The position numbers and the translations under genes were made by a program. Shown piece by piece: positions 1 to 8,699 of a DNA stretch of 15,448 nt; positions within the stretch are counted from its first letter, which is position 1; every line of letters begins with the position of its first letter. Source of the stretch: Candidatus Gallibacteroides avistercoris (GTDB lineage Bacteria > Bacteroidota > Bacteroidia > Bacteroidales > CHK158-818); contig DVNA01000165.1 in the NCBI GenBank assembly GCA_018714665.1, forward strand, positions 1 through 15,448. The letters are read 5' to 3'. Below the pieces are notes generated by a model. The model had not been told where the DNA came from, did no database searches, and saw only the letters and a list, made by a program, of their open reading frames with translations.

Positions 1-1386
1 CTGGAAGAAGACAACGTCGGAGTGGTGCTGTTAAATGCCGGCGATAAAGTAAAAGAGAACTTTACGGTAAAACGTACCGGACACATTGCTTCTATTCCCG
101 TAGGAGAAGGTCTGCTGGGCAGAGTAATCAATACGCTGGGAGAACCTATTGATGGAGCTGGACCCATACAGGGAGAAACCATCGAACTGGCCCTTGAACG
201 GAAAGCTCCTGGGGTAATCTTTCGCCAACCGGTAAACCAACCGTTACAAACCGGTATCAAAGCTATCGACTCGATGATCCCTATCGGTCGGGGACAACGT
301 GAGTTGATTATCGGCGACCGGCAAACAGGAAAAACATCTATCGCTATCGACACGATTATCAATCAACGCGAAAATTTCAAAAATGGAGACCCCGTTTATT
401 GTATATATGTAGCCGTGGGACAGAAAGCCTCTACCGTGGCCACGTTGGTTAATACCTTGCGCGAACACGGGGCAATGGACTACACCGTGGTATTGGCAGC
501 CAATGCATCGGAATCGGCAGCCATGCGCTACTATGCCCCCTTTGCAGGAGCGGCAATCGGCGAATTTTTCAGAGACAGTGGCCGGCACGCGCTGGTTGTA
601 TATGATGACTTGTCCAAACAGGCTGTTGCCTACCGGGAAATTTCATTGATCCTTCGTCGTCCTTCCGGACGTGAAGCCTACCCCGGCGATATCTTTTACC
701 TGCACTCCCGTTTGTTGGAACGCGCTGCCAAAATCATCGCCAACGACGAAGTGGCTGCCACCATGAACGACCTGCCCGAGGTGATGAAACCTTTCATAAA
801 AGGAGGAGGTTCCCTAACAGCTCTTCCTGTCATAGAGACGCAGGCTGGTGACGTGTCGGCATACATCCCTACCAACGTAATCTCTATTACTGACGGACAG
901 ATATTCCTGGAAACCAATCTGTTCAACTCCGGTATCCGCCCGGCTATCAACGTGGGTATATCCGTATCACGCGTAGGAGGAAATGCCCAGCTGAAAGCCA
1001 TGAAGAAGATAGCGGGGACTTTAAAAACAGACCAGGCTCAATTTCGGGAACTCGAATCGTTCACCAAATTCGGTGGAGATATGGACCCGGTTACAGCAAT
1101 GGTCATCGACAAAGGACGAAAGAATCAGCAAATTCTTATTCAGCCCCAGCACAAACCCATGCCCGTTGAAGAAGAAATTGCCATCATATATTGCGGGACA
1201 AAAGGTCTTCTGCAAAAAATTCCGGTTGAAAGTGTCGGCGAATTTGAAAAATTATTCTTGCAAGTATTAAAAACAAAATACTCCCAGGAAGTAATGGACG
1301 AACTCCGTGCCGGACATCTGGACGAAAACATCACCCGGAAAATAGAGGAGGTAGCTACTGATATTGCGAACAGATTTAAAGCGTAA
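1..1386 (+). CDS. atpA: F1Fo ATP synthase subunit alpha (5'-truncated by window edge)
   Basis: This is the alpha subunit of the F1 catalytic head, which forms the alpha3-beta3 hexamer and carries the non-catalytic nucleotide sites. The reading frame is open from base 1 (LEEDNVGVVLLNAGDKV), so the gene continues upstream. By comparison with E. coli AtpA roughly the first 65 residues are missing, and the GTG at 22 is an internal valine rather than a start. Visible motifs are the beta-barrel end (VPVGEGLLGRVINTLG-like), the P-loop GDRQTGKT at 313-336, the conserved YDDLSKQAVAYR, and the alpha/beta signature-like segment IRPAINVGISVSRVGG. It ends in TAA five bases before atpG, in the usual atpA-atpG order. 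Identity is certain; only the true start is unseen. Confidence 0.97.
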   Translation: MEEDNVGVVLLNAGDKVKENFTVKRTGHIASIPVGEGLLGRVINTLGEPIDGAGPIQGETIELALERKAPGVIFRQPVNQPLQTGIKAIDSMIPIGRGQRELIIGDRQTGKTSIAIDTIINQRENFKNGDPVYCIYVAVGQKASTVATLVNTLREHGAMDYTVVLAANASESAAMRYYAPFAGAAIGEFFRDSGRHALVVYDDLSKQAVAYREISLILRRPSGREAYPGDIFYLHSRLLERAAKIIANDEVAATMNDLPEVMKPFIKGGGSLTALPVIETQAGDVSAYIPTNVISITDGQIFLETNLFNSGIRPAINVGISVSRVGGNAQLKAMKKIAGTLKTDQAQFRELESFTKFGGDMDPVTAMVIDKGRKNQQILIQPQHKPMPVEEEIAIIYCGTKGLLQKIPVESVGEFEKLFLQVLKTKYSQEVMDELRAGHLDENITRKIEEVATDIANRFKA

Positions 1387-1391
1387 CCACT

Positions 1392-2252
1392 ATGGCAACC
1401 ATGTTAGAATTAAAGGGGAGAATCGGTTCGGTCAGCTCGACGCAAAAAATAACCGGTGCCATGAAGATGATTTCATCGGCAAAATTGCAGAAGGCTGAAT
1501 CGCTCCTGACTCATGCCCGTCCATTCAGAAGCCAACTACAAAATACTATCAACAATCTTCTGTCGACAGGTGAAGGCTATCTTTCGCCTCTGAGCGAAGA
1601 ACGACCTCTGCACAAGGCAGCAATCGTTATTTTCGGCTCAAACGAAGGACTTTGTGGCGCTTTTAATTCTATGGCATCGGGATTGCTATCGCAAAAGACA
1701 ACCGAATTAAAGAGACAAGGTGCTTCGTCGGTTACCGTTTATGTGATCGGGAAAAAGATAAAATCGTTTGTATCAAAAATAAAAGGGATAGAATTAGCCG
1801 ACACCTCCTATTTCTCCTCGCAAAGCGGGGCTGCCAGCATCAAACAGCTGGCCGAAGAGTTGATGTCGAAATTCTTGGGAAAAGAGTACGACCGGGTAGA
1901 GGTAATATACTATCGGTTCAAGAGTATCAGTTCCCAGAAACTTACGGATGAGACATTTCTTCCCATCCAAGTAGAAGCCGATGATACCCCGGTGGTAAAC
2001 AACGATTATATTTTTGAACCCGATAGCAAGACCATTTACCAAACTATCTTGCCGTTGTTTGTGCACGCCACGCTGTACGACGATTGGTTACAGAACCAGA
2101 CTTCGGAACAGGCTGCCCGAATCATTGCCATGCAAACGGCCAACGACAATGCCAATAAATTGTTGGAAGAATTACAATTGGATTATAATAAACTAAGACA
2201 GCAAAACATCACAAATGAATTGCTTGACATCGCAGGCGGTTCGATTAGATAA
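1392..2252 (+). CDS. atpG: F1Fo ATP synthase subunit gamma
   Basis: This is the central rotary shaft of F1, coupling rotation of the membrane c-ring to ATP synthesis in the alpha3-beta3 head. At 286 aa it has the usual length. The N-terminal helix carries the conserved STQKITGAMKMISSAKLQKA. The C-terminal helix carries the family signature around residues 245-284 (MQTANDNANKLLEELQLDYN, then QQNITNELLDIAGG). These two helices form the coiled coil inside the head. The ATG at 1392 lies 5 nt after the atpA stop, so the two genes are cotranscribed. A hairpin follows (2273-2293), and the next gene is nuoI rather than another atp gene. No truncation or frameshift is seen. Confidence 0.97.
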   Translation: MATMLELKGRIGSVSSTQKITGAMKMISSAKLQKAESLLTHARPFRSQLQNTINNLLSTGEGYLSPLSEERPLHKAAIVIFGSNEGLCGAFNSMASGLLSQKTTELKRQGASSVTVYVIGKKIKSFVSKIKGIELADTSYFSSQSGAASIKQLAEELMSKFLGKEYDRVEVIYYRFKSISSQKLTDETFLPIQVEADDTPVVNNDYIFEPDSKTIYQTILPLFVHATLYDDWLQNQTSEQAARIIAMQTANDNANKLLEELQLDYNKLRQQNITNELLDIAGGSIR

Positions 2253-2272
2253 GATAACCGAGTATTAACCAA

Positions 2273-2293
2273 GGCCACATACAGGATGTGGTC
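2273..2293 (+). terminator. Hairpin after atpG, possible weak terminator
   Basis: An 8-bp stem (GGCCACAT / ATGTGGTC, with one G-U pair) and a 5-nt loop lie 20 nt after the atpG stop. The downstream bases (TCCTAAAATT) do not form a good U-tract. It may be a weak terminator or attenuator separating the atp and nuo units, or simply an mRNA 3'-end stabiliser. I found no clear TAnnTTTG promoter element between it and nuoI, so readthrough from atp into nuo is possible. Confidence 0.4.
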
Positions 2294-2338
2294 TCCTAAA
2301 ATTAGAATTCAAAACAGATTGTTTTTAAATCGTTATTT

Positions 2339-2812
2339 ATGAAAAGTTTAAAAAACTACATCATTTCTTTCGTTCAAGGATTAATCAGCCTGTTGAAAGG
2401 GATGCGAGTAACCGGAAAAGAATTTTTTACGCCAAAAGTAACAGAACAATATCCGGAAAACAGGGCGACCTTAAAACCTTTCGACCGATACAGAGGAGAG
2501 TTAATCCTTGTATATGATGAAAATAATAACCACAAATGTATCGCCTGCGGTATCTGTCAGCAAAACTGTCCGAACGGGACCATACAAATCGTCTCTTCTA
2601 AAATTACGACAGAAGATGGCAAGACCAAAAGAGTGTTGGATAAATATTTATATGATATAGGCAGCTGTACATTTTGCCAGTTATGTGTAACCTCCTGTCC
2701 ACATAAAGCCCTCGCTTTCGACCAGAAATTTGAACACGCTCTATTTACACGCAGCAAACTGGTAAGACAACTGAACAACCGCACATCTCTAAACGAAGGA
2801 AACAGACAATAA
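2339..2812 (+). CDS. nuoI: NADH-quinone oxidoreductase subunit I (two 4Fe-4S ferredoxin-type subunit)
   Basis: This is the peripheral-arm subunit of complex I that carries clusters N6a and N6b and passes electrons towards N2 and quinone. At 157 aa it is typical of short bacterial NuoI. The N-terminal region (about 1-30, FVQGLISLLKGMRVTGKEFF) matches the membrane-contacting helix of the family. The first cluster motif is CIACGICQQNCP (C67, C70, C73, C77) and the second is CTFCQLCVTSCP (C110, C113, C116, C120). Both are complete 8-Cys ferredoxin patterns, with the second Cys-Pro of each motif intact. It is the first gene of nuoI-J-K-L-M-N. The gene normally in front of it (nuoH) is absent, and atpG lies 86 nt upstream instead. 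Confidence 0.96.
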   Translation: MKSLKNYIISFVQGLISLLKGMRVTGKEFFTPKVTEQYPENRATLKPFDRYRGELILVYDENNNHKCIACGICQQNCPNGTIQIVSSKITTEDGKTKRVLDKYLYDIGSCTFCQLCVTSCPHKALAFDQKFEHALFTRSKLVRQLNNRTSLNEGNRQ

Positions 2813-2819
2813 AAACAAT

Positions 2820-3329
2820 ATGGAACTTATAGCTAATCAAGTTATCTTTTATTTGCTATCGGCAATAATTGTAATTTTTTCAATTCTTACAGTAACTACA
2901 CGGCGATTGTTACACGCCGCAACATACCTGCTCTTTGTGCTCTTTGCCACAGCCGGTATCTATTTCCAGCTCGATTACCATTTCTTAGGCGCAGTTCAAG
3001 TTACCATCTACGCCGGAGGTATTATCGTTCTGTATGTTTTCTCTATCCTGCTCACCTCCCGTGTAGGGGACAAAGCTGAAAGACCGACAGCCCTTAAAAT
3101 CTGGGGCGGGTTGTTTGCCGCTATCGCCGGAGCAGGTATCACCTTGTATTTAATACTGAGACATCAATTTCCCCCATCGTCCTACCAAGCCGGGGAAATA
3201 GACATGAAAGAGATTGGACACGCCTTGATGGGATTTGAAAAGTATCAATACATCCTGCCCTTTGAGGCTGTCAGTATCCTATTATTAGCTTGTATAATCG
3301 GTGGCATTATGATTGCCCGTAAAAGATAA
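2820..3329 (+). CDS. nuoJ: NADH-quinone oxidoreductase subunit J
   Basis: This is a membrane-arm subunit of complex I with five predicted transmembrane segments in 169 aa. The hallmark third helix is visible as GAVQVTIYAGGIIVLYVFSI (about residues 57-76). In known structures this helix has a pi-bulge and helps couple quinone chemistry to the proton-pumping subunits. The ATG at 2820 lies 7 nt after the nuoI stop, and nuoK follows 7 nt after the nuoJ stop, so translation is probably coupled. The C-terminal end (GGIMIARKR) is a helix followed by a short basic tail. Length and order are normal for the family. Confidence 0.95.
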   Translation: MELIANQVIFYLLSAIIVIFSILTVTTRRLLHAATYLLFVLFATAGIYFQLDYHFLGAVQVTIYAGGIIVLYVFSILLTSRVGDKAERPTALKIWGGLFAAIAGAGITLYLILRHQFPPSSYQAGEIDMKEIGHALMGFEKYQYILPFEAVSILLLACIIGGIMIARKR

Positions 3330-3336
3330 AAGTAAA

Positions 3337-3648
3337 ATGGAAATACCTATGATTTTTTATTTGGTGGTAAGTAGTGTCATGTTTTTTGCCGGCGTTTACG
3401 GATTTATCGCCCGGAAGAATATGCTGGCCATACTTATCTCGTTGGAATTAATGCTTAATTCGGTAGATTTGAATTTCGTCGTTTTCAACCGGTACCTTTA
3501 TCCCGAAGCGTTGGAAGGGTTCTTCTTTACGCTATTCTCTATCGGTATATCGGCTGCCGAAACAGCTATTGCCATTGCAATTATCATCAACATATACCGA
3601 AACATCAAAAATATCCAGGTTAATCAACTGGACAAGATGAAATTCTAA
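3337..3648 (+). CDS. nuoK: NADH-quinone oxidoreductase subunit K
   Basis: This is a small three-helix proton-channel subunit of complex I (MrpC-like). I chose the ATG at 3337, giving 103 aa, over an in-frame TTG at 3313. The TTG would lie inside nuoJ and add eight residues (MPVKDKSK) not typical of the family. With this start the two functionally important membrane glutamates fall at E37 (SLELMLN) and E75 (AAETAIAIAI), matching E36 and E72 of E. coli NuoK. The C-terminal tail after residue 88 is hydrophilic and somewhat extended. It sits 7 nt after nuoJ and 22 nt before nuoL. Confidence 0.95.
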   Translation: MEIPMIFYLVVSSVMFFAGVYGFIARKNMLAILISLELMLNSVDLNFVVFNRYLYPEALEGFFFTLFSIGISAAETAIAIAIIINIYRNIKNIQVNQLDKMKF

Positions 3649-3670
3649 AAAACCGTATATCATTTAAGTT

Positions 3671-5572
3671 ATGGAATATTGTTCAATTATACTTTTATTG
3701 CCGCTCTTCGTATTTTTACTGTTAGGGCTCGCCGGACATAAGATGACGCACCGAACTGCCGGATTGATCGGTACGACCGGATTATTCATTGTGGCGCTCC
3801 TCTCCTATTTCACTGCATTTACCTATTTCTCCATGCCTCGCGTGGAGGGAGAGTATCCCACGATTATCCCGTTTAATTTCGTTTGGCTCAATTTTACAGA
3901 ACATCTTCACATCGACCTCGGATTTCTGGTTGATCCGTTGTCTGTAATGATGCTGGTAGTAGTATCGACCGTATCGCTGATGGTACATATTTACAGTATG
4001 GGATATATGCACGGCGAAGTGGGATTTCAACGCTATTACGCATTTCTGTCGCTGTTTACCTTCTCCATGCTGGGGTTGGTAGTTGCTACGAATATCTTCC
4101 AGATGTACATTTTCTGGGAATTGGTAGGGGTTTCATCCTATTTGCTTATTGGATTCTACTATACACGCCCGGCCGCTATTGCCGCATCCAAAAAAGCCTT
4201 TATCGTTACGCGTTTTGCCGACCTGGGATTTTTAATCGGTATCCTGATCCTATCGTTCTACACCGGGACGTTCGACTTCGGGGAATTAACCGGAAACGGC
4301 GGTTCGTTACTCGAATCGACAGGCGGAAAAACGTTCATGGGATTATCCATCGCATCGTGGGCGATGGCCCTCATCTTTATGGGAGGTGCCGGTAAATCGG
4401 CTATGTTCCCGCTCCATATCTGGTTGCCCGACGCCATGGAAGGCCCTACACCCGTATCGGCATTGATACACGCCGCAACGATGGTGGTGGCCGGTGTTTA
4501 CCTGGTAGCCAGGATGTTTCCGGTTTATGTATTCTCGGCTCCCGAGGTGCTTGAATTGGTGGCCTATGTAGGGGCTTTCACCTCTTTATTTGCAGCCGTA
4601 ATAGCTTGTGTTCAGACCGATATCAAACGGGTATTGGCTTTCTCCACCATCTCTCAAATCGGATTTATGATGGTTTCTTTGGGCGTTGCCAAAATAGGAG
4701 ACCACGAAGGATTGGGCTATATGGCCTCCATGTTCCACCTGTTTACCCACGCCATGTTTAAAGCCCTCCTGTTCTTGGGTGCCGGTGCCATTATACACGC
4801 GGTACATTCAAATGAAATGGAAAATATGGGACAGTTGAGAAAACACCTGCCCATTACGCACCTGACATTCTTGATTGCCTGCCTGGCCATCGCCGGGATA
4901 CCGCCATTCTCCGGATTTTTCAGTAAAGATGAAATTCTTTCAGCCGTATTCGGATTCAGCCCGTGGCTGTTTATCTGGATGTCTGGTGTAGCCGGATTAA
5001 CTGCATTTTATATGTTCCGTCTCTACTACCGGATATTCTGGGGTGCCAACACCACATACGAACACACGCCGCACGAAGCTCCGAAGAGCATGACCATCCC
5101 CTTGCTCATCTTGGCAGCCATTACATTGGTTGCCGGATTCATTCCTTTCGGACACTTCATTAGCAGCAACGGCCAACCTTACACGATACACTTGAATTGG
5201 ACGGTAGCTCTCGTGAGTATTATCATCGGGGTATGTGCTATTTTATTGGCCACGTGGTTATACAAAAACGAAAATCCGAAACCTCAGAAACTGGCAACAA
5301 CATTCAAAAGCCTCTATACGGGAGCTTACCACCGCTTCTACATCGACGAGGTATATATGTTCATTACCAAAAAGATTATTTTCAGATATATATCTACCCC
5401 TATCGCCTGGTTTGACCGGCACATTGTGGACGGTACGATGAATATGTTCGCCTCCGTTTCACAAAGCGTATCTTACCGTATCAGAGGATTGCAATCGGGA
5501 CAGGTTCAATTCTATGTATGGGTATTTATTATCGGCACATTGCTTATAACCACTTGGGTGTTATTCTTTTAA
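3671..5572 (+). CDS. nuoL: NADH-quinone oxidoreductase subunit L (antiporter-like)
   Basis: This is the distal antiporter-like proton-pumping subunit of complex I, 633 aa, with the usual 14-helix core plus a C-terminal extension. Key residues are present: E150 in the TM5 motif IFWELVGVSSYLLIG, K242 in GGAGKSAMFPLHIWLPDAM, H267 in LIHAATMV, K319 in QTDIKRVLAFSTISQIG, K364 in THAMFKALLFLG, and K419/D420 in PPFSGFFSKDEIL. The C-terminal part (about 505-633) matches the region that forms the long lateral helix and final anchor in known structures. It follows nuoK by 22 nt and precedes nuoM by 37 nt. The full proton path appears intact, in contrast to the NuoM encoded next door. Confidence 0.97.
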   Translation: MEYCSIILLLPLFVFLLLGLAGHKMTHRTAGLIGTTGLFIVALLSYFTAFTYFSMPRVEGEYPTIIPFNFVWLNFTEHLHIDLGFLVDPLSVMMLVVVSTVSLMVHIYSMGYMHGEVGFQRYYAFLSLFTFSMLGLVVATNIFQMYIFWELVGVSSYLLIGFYYTRPAAIAASKKAFIVTRFADLGFLIGILILSFYTGTFDFGELTGNGGSLLESTGGKTFMGLSIASWAMALIFMGGAGKSAMFPLHIWLPDAMEGPTPVSALIHAATMVVAGVYLVARMFPVYVFSAPEVLELVAYVGAFTSLFAAVIACVQTDIKRVLAFSTISQIGFMMVSLGVAKIGDHEGLGYMASMFHLFTHAMFKALLFLGAGAIIHAVHSNEMENMGQLRKHLPITHLTFLIACLAIAGIPPFSGFFSKDEILSAVFGFSPWLFIWMSGVAGLTAFYMFRLYYRIFWGANTTYEHTPHEAPKSMTIPLLILAAITLVAGFIPFGHFISSNGQPYTIHLNWTVALVSIIIGVCAILLATWLYKNENPKPQKLATTFKSLYTGAYHRFYIDEVYMFITKKIIFRYISTPIAWFDRHIVDGTMNMFASVSQSVSYRIRGLQSGQVQFYVWVFIIGTLLITTWVLFF

Positions 5573-5609
5573 TCTGAAAACATAAAAATATTACATAAAG
5601 CGAATTATT

Positions 5610-7094
5610 ATGAATTTCTTATCTTTATTCGTACTTGTTCCCATACTGATGATGATCGGGCTGGCCCTTGCCAAAGGGATGAAACAGATCCGGTTCGTAT
5701 CGGTTCTCGGTTCAGCCATACAATTGGTACTTGCCATCGGATTGGTATTTCTCTACCTGAACGAACGTGCCTCCGGCAATATGGAGGAGATGTTGTTCCA
5801 AGCCAGCACCTTGTGGTATGCCCCCCTTAATATACATTATGCCGTAGGGGTGGACGGAATTTCGGTGGCTATGATTTTATTGACGACGATTGTCGTATTT
5901 GCCGGAATCTTCGCCTCGTGGAAGATGGACCCGCTACCCAAAGAATTTTTCCTTTGGCTGGTATTGCTCTCCATCGGCGTTTACGGCTTCTTTATCTCGA
6001 TAGATCTCTTTACAATGTTCATGTTCTACGAAATAGCGCTGATCCCGATGTACCTGTTGATCGGCGTATGGGGTAGCGGACGGAAAGAGTATTCGGCCAT
6101 GAAACTGACGCTCATGTTGATGGGTGGGTCTGCTTTCCTGATGGTGGGAATCTTCGGAATCTATTTCCATTCCTCTCCCGAGGGTGCCTATACGATGAAC
6201 CTGCTGGAAATAGCCAAAACCTCTATCCCGGTAGATGCCCAGATGTGGATATTCCCCTTAACATTTGTAGGATTCGGGGTTTTGGGTGCCATGTTCCCGT
6301 TCCATACATGGTCTCCCGATGGGCACGCTTCCGCGCCTACGGCCGTATCGATGCTCCATGCCGGCGTATTGATGAAATTGGGGGGATACGGATGCTTCCG
6401 AGTTGCCATCTACCTGATGCCCGAGGCTGCCAACCAACTGGCGTGGATATTCTTAATCCTGACCGGTATATCGGTTGTATATGGAGCTTACAGCGCCATT
6501 GTACAAACCGACCTGAAATACATCAACGCATACTCGTCTGTTAGCCACTGCGGGCTGGTATTGTTTGCCATCCTGATGTTGAACCAGACAGCACTGACCG
6601 GGGCCGTACTGCAAATGCTCTCGCACGGGTTGATGACGGCTCTCTTCTTTGCACTGATCGGTATGATATACTCTCGTACACATACACGTAACATCATGGA
6701 GATGGGCGGCTTGATGAAGATTATGCCTTTCTTGTCCGTATGTTATGTCATCGCAGGTCTCGCTTCGCTGGGATTGCCCGGATTAAGCGGATTTGTCGCT
6801 GAGATGACTATCTTCGTGGGTTCGTTCGAACATACCGATATATTCCACCGTGTATTCACGATCATTGCATGTACCTCGATTGTCATAACAGCCGTATATA
6901 TCTTACGTGTTGTAGGGAAATTGCTTTACGGAGAAGTACAAGACAAACATCATTTGGCACTGACCGATGCAACCTGGTTTGAACGGTTGTCTGCCATTAC
7001 CCTGATTGTGGCCGTTGCCGGATTGGGGTTAGCTCCGTCATGGATTGCCGATATGATCAGCCAAAGTTTTAATTCACTCATAGAACGCTTATAA
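5610..7094 (+). CDS. nuoM: NADH-quinone oxidoreductase subunit M (antiporter-like)
   Basis: This is the middle antiporter-like subunit of the complex I membrane arm, 494 aa. E141 in MFMFYEIALIPMYLLIG corresponds to the essential TM5 glutamate (E144 in E. coli). The segment MFPFHTWSPDGHASAPTAVS and the QTDLKYINAYSSVSHCGL motif place it firmly in the NuoM family. K256 (VLMKLGGYG) matches the second conserved lysine, and the FVAEMTIF glutamate matches the terminal E407 region. The TM7 segment reads GFGVLGAMFPFHTW, where E. coli-type proteins have an A-[IV]-K-x-P pattern. The usual pumping lysine (K234 in E. coli) is therefore replaced by a hydrophobic residue, about L225. The N-terminal 'SPDGHASAPTAVSMLHAG' style belongs to a sequence subgroup I recall outside the Proteobacteria. 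Confidence 0.96.
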   Translation: MNFLSLFVLVPILMMIGLALAKGMKQIRFVSVLGSAIQLVLAIGLVFLYLNERASGNMEEMLFQASTLWYAPLNIHYAVGVDGISVAMILLTTIVVFAGIFASWKMDPLPKEFFLWLVLLSIGVYGFFISIDLFTMFMFYEIALIPMYLLIGVWGSGRKEYSAMKLTLMLMGGSAFLMVGIFGIYFHSSPEGAYTMNLLEIAKTSIPVDAQMWIFPLTFVGFGVLGAMFPFHTWSPDGHASAPTAVSMLHAGVLMKLGGYGCFRVAIYLMPEAANQLAWIFLILTGISVVYGAYSAIVQTDLKYINAYSSVSHCGLVLFAILMLNQTALTGAVLQMLSHGLMTALFFALIGMIYSRTHTRNIMEMGGLMKIMPFLSVCYVIAGLASLGLPGLSGFVAEMTIFVGSFEHTDIFHRVFTIIACTSIVITAVYILRVVGKLLYGEVQDKHHLALTDATWFERLSAITLIVAVAGLGLAPSWIADMISQSFNSLIERL

Positions 7095-7107
7095 TTAAAG
7101 TATATAT

Positions 7108-8529
7108 ATGGATTATTCAAATTTCTTAATGCTACGCGAAGAATTATCGCTGCTGGTAGTCATTATCCTACTGTTTTTTTACGATACTTTCGGCTCGGCC
7201 AAAAGCCTGCGATATTTCTCGGGTACGGCATGTGTGCTTTTAACCGCACATATCATTTATACTTTTATTCCTTCTGAAAATTGTAGTGCTTTCGGCGGTA
7301 TGTATTACGGAGGCCCGATTCTGTCGGTAGTTAAAACCATATTGAGTATTGGTACCTTGTTGGTATTCTTACAAAGCAACTATTGGCTGAACCACAGCGA
7401 CAACGTAATACGAAGGGGCGAATTCTATATTCTAACCCTATGTACCTTATTCGGTATGTACCTGATGGTATCGGCCGGAAACTTCCTGCTGTTCTACATC
7501 GGTCTGGAAACCGCTTCATTGCCTATTGCTGCACTAGTCGCTTTTGAAAAATATAAACACAACTCATACGAAGCTGCCGCTAAATATATTTTCACAGCCG
7601 TATTCTCATCGGCTATCATGCTGTTCGGGCTCTCGTTCATATACGGAACAACCGGGTCGTTCTATTTTGACGACATCAGTGCCGACATGGTAAACAACCC
7701 CTTGCAGATTATGGCCATGATCTTCTTCTTCTCCGGAGTAGGATTCAAAATCTCATTGGTACCATTCCACTTATGGACGGCAGACGTATATCAAGGTGCC
7801 CCGACACAGGTTACCTCGTATCTTTCGGTAATATCGAAAGCAGCTGCGTCATTTGCCTTGATGGTTATCCTGTTCAAAGTATTCGGAGGGATGGCCCTCA
7901 TCTGGCAAAATATCTTATACGGAATCATCATCGTAACGATTACAATAGCCAACTTGTTTGCTATCCGCCAAAAGAATATGAAACGATTCCTGGCATTCTC
8001 CTCTATCTCACAAGCAGGATATGTCATGCTGGGGGTTATTGCCGGATCGGCTTTGGGGATGACTTCGGCCGTTTACTATTTGTTAGTGTATATCTTCTCC
8101 AATCTGGCAGCGTTCGGTGTAATTGCCGTTATTGAAAACAAAACGGGAAAAGTGGAAATGGACGACTACAACGGATTGTACCAAACAAATCCGAAATTGA
8201 GCCTAGTTATGATGCTGGCCATGTTCTCGTTAGCCGGAATCCCCCCGTTCGCCGGATTTTTCAGCAAGTTCTTCATTTTTGCTTCGGCTGCCCGCGAAGG
8301 ATTTTACGTATTGGTATTGATAGCCCTTATCAATACAATCATCTCTTTGTACTACTATCTACTGGTAGTAAAGGCTATGTTCATCAATAAAAACGAAACT
8401 CCCATCGCAACGTTGAAATCTGACGGATCCAATAAATTAGAACTCTGTATCTGCGTTGCCGCCATCCTGGCTGTGGGTATAATTAGTGCGATATACGACG
8501 AAATCTCTCTCCTTAGTTTCGGTATTTAA
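7108..8529 (+). CDS. nuoN: NADH-quinone oxidoreductase subunit N (antiporter-like)
   Basis: This is the third antiporter-like subunit of complex I, 473 aa, with 14 predicted helices. The TM5 glutamate is E134 (YIGLETASLPIAAL). The TM7 lysine is K214 in VGFKISLVPFHLWTADVYQG, the TM8 lysine is K244 (ISKAAASF), and the motif MKRFLAFSSISQAGYVMLG follows. A TM12 lysine is present in PPFAGFFSKFFIF. These match the E133/K217/K247/K395 set of E. coli NuoN. The ATG at 7108 is 13 nt after the nuoM stop. It is the last gene of the nuo unit and is followed by a strong terminator starting near 8545. Product identity and start are secure. Confidence 0.96.
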   Translation: MDYSNFLMLREELSLLVVIILLFFYDTFGSAKSLRYFSGTACVLLTAHIIYTFIPSENCSAFGGMYYGGPILSVVKTILSIGTLLVFLQSNYWLNHSDNVIRRGEFYILTLCTLFGMYLMVSAGNFLLFYIGLETASLPIAALVAFEKYKHNSYEAAAKYIFTAVFSSAIMLFGLSFIYGTTGSFYFDDISADMVNNPLQIMAMIFFFSGVGFKISLVPFHLWTADVYQGAPTQVTSYLSVISKAAASFALMVILFKVFGGMALIWQNILYGIIIVTITIANLFAIRQKNMKRFLAFSSISQAGYVMLGVIAGSALGMTSAVYYLLVYIFSNLAAFGVIAVIENKTGKVEMDDYNGLYQTNPKLSLVMMLAMFSLAGIPPFAGFFSKFFIFASAAREGFYVLVLIALINTIISLYYYLLVVKAMFINKNETPIATLKSDGSNKLELCICVAAILAVGIISAIYDEISLLSFGI

Positions 8530-8544
8530 ACATATAGCATACAT

Positions 8545-8587
8545 CAAAAACAAGGTTGCCGATGATTTGGGCAACCTTGTTTTTTTA
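8545..8587 (+). terminator. Rho-independent terminator of the nuo operon
   Basis: A perfect 10-bp stem (CAAGGTTGCC 8551-8560 with GGCAACCTTG 8570-8579) and a 9-nt loop are followed by TTTTTTT. The A-run just before the stem (8546-8550) can extend pairing into the T-run, so it may also work on the opposite strand. It closes the nuo genes and separates them from the steroid-reductase operon. Confidence 0.9.
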
Positions 8588-8624
8588 CATCCTACCATAA
8601 AAGAACAGCAATAACATAAAGACA

Positions 8625-8639
8625 TCTCTATCTGAGAGA
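8625..8639. repeat. Short inverted repeat upstream of the steroid operon promoter
   Basis: TCTCT-ATCTG-AGAGA is a perfect 5-bp inverted repeat with a 5-nt centre, lying about 55 nt before the candidate -7 element. It has the size of a small operator, but repeats this short are expected by chance and no second copy was seen. Confidence 0.2.
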
Positions 8640-8691
8640 AACAGAAAACTTTAAGATGTATTAAAAAAGTATATGTTTTTGCATTTTTTTG

Positions 8692-8699
8692 TAACTTCG
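8692..8699 (+). promoter_or_regulatory. Candidate Bacteroidota -7 promoter element for the steroid operon
   Basis: TAACTTCG closely matches the Bacteroidota sigma-ABfr -7 consensus TAnnTTTG. It sits 22 nt before the 5-alpha-reductase ATG in a T-rich tract, and would give a start site near 8706 with a leader of about 15 nt. No convincing TTTG -33 box was found at the usual spacing. It is the best promoter candidate in the 8588-8721 interval. Confidence 0.4.

Noticed and set aside
2294..2338. Possible promoter for nuoI in the gap after the hairpin.
   Set aside because: The stretch is AT-rich but has no TAnnTTTG match, so I could not support a promoter there.
3313..3336. TTG start that would lengthen NuoK by eight residues.
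   Set aside because: It lies inside nuoJ, the added residues are charged and atypical, and the ATG at 3337 places the conserved glutamates at the expected positions.
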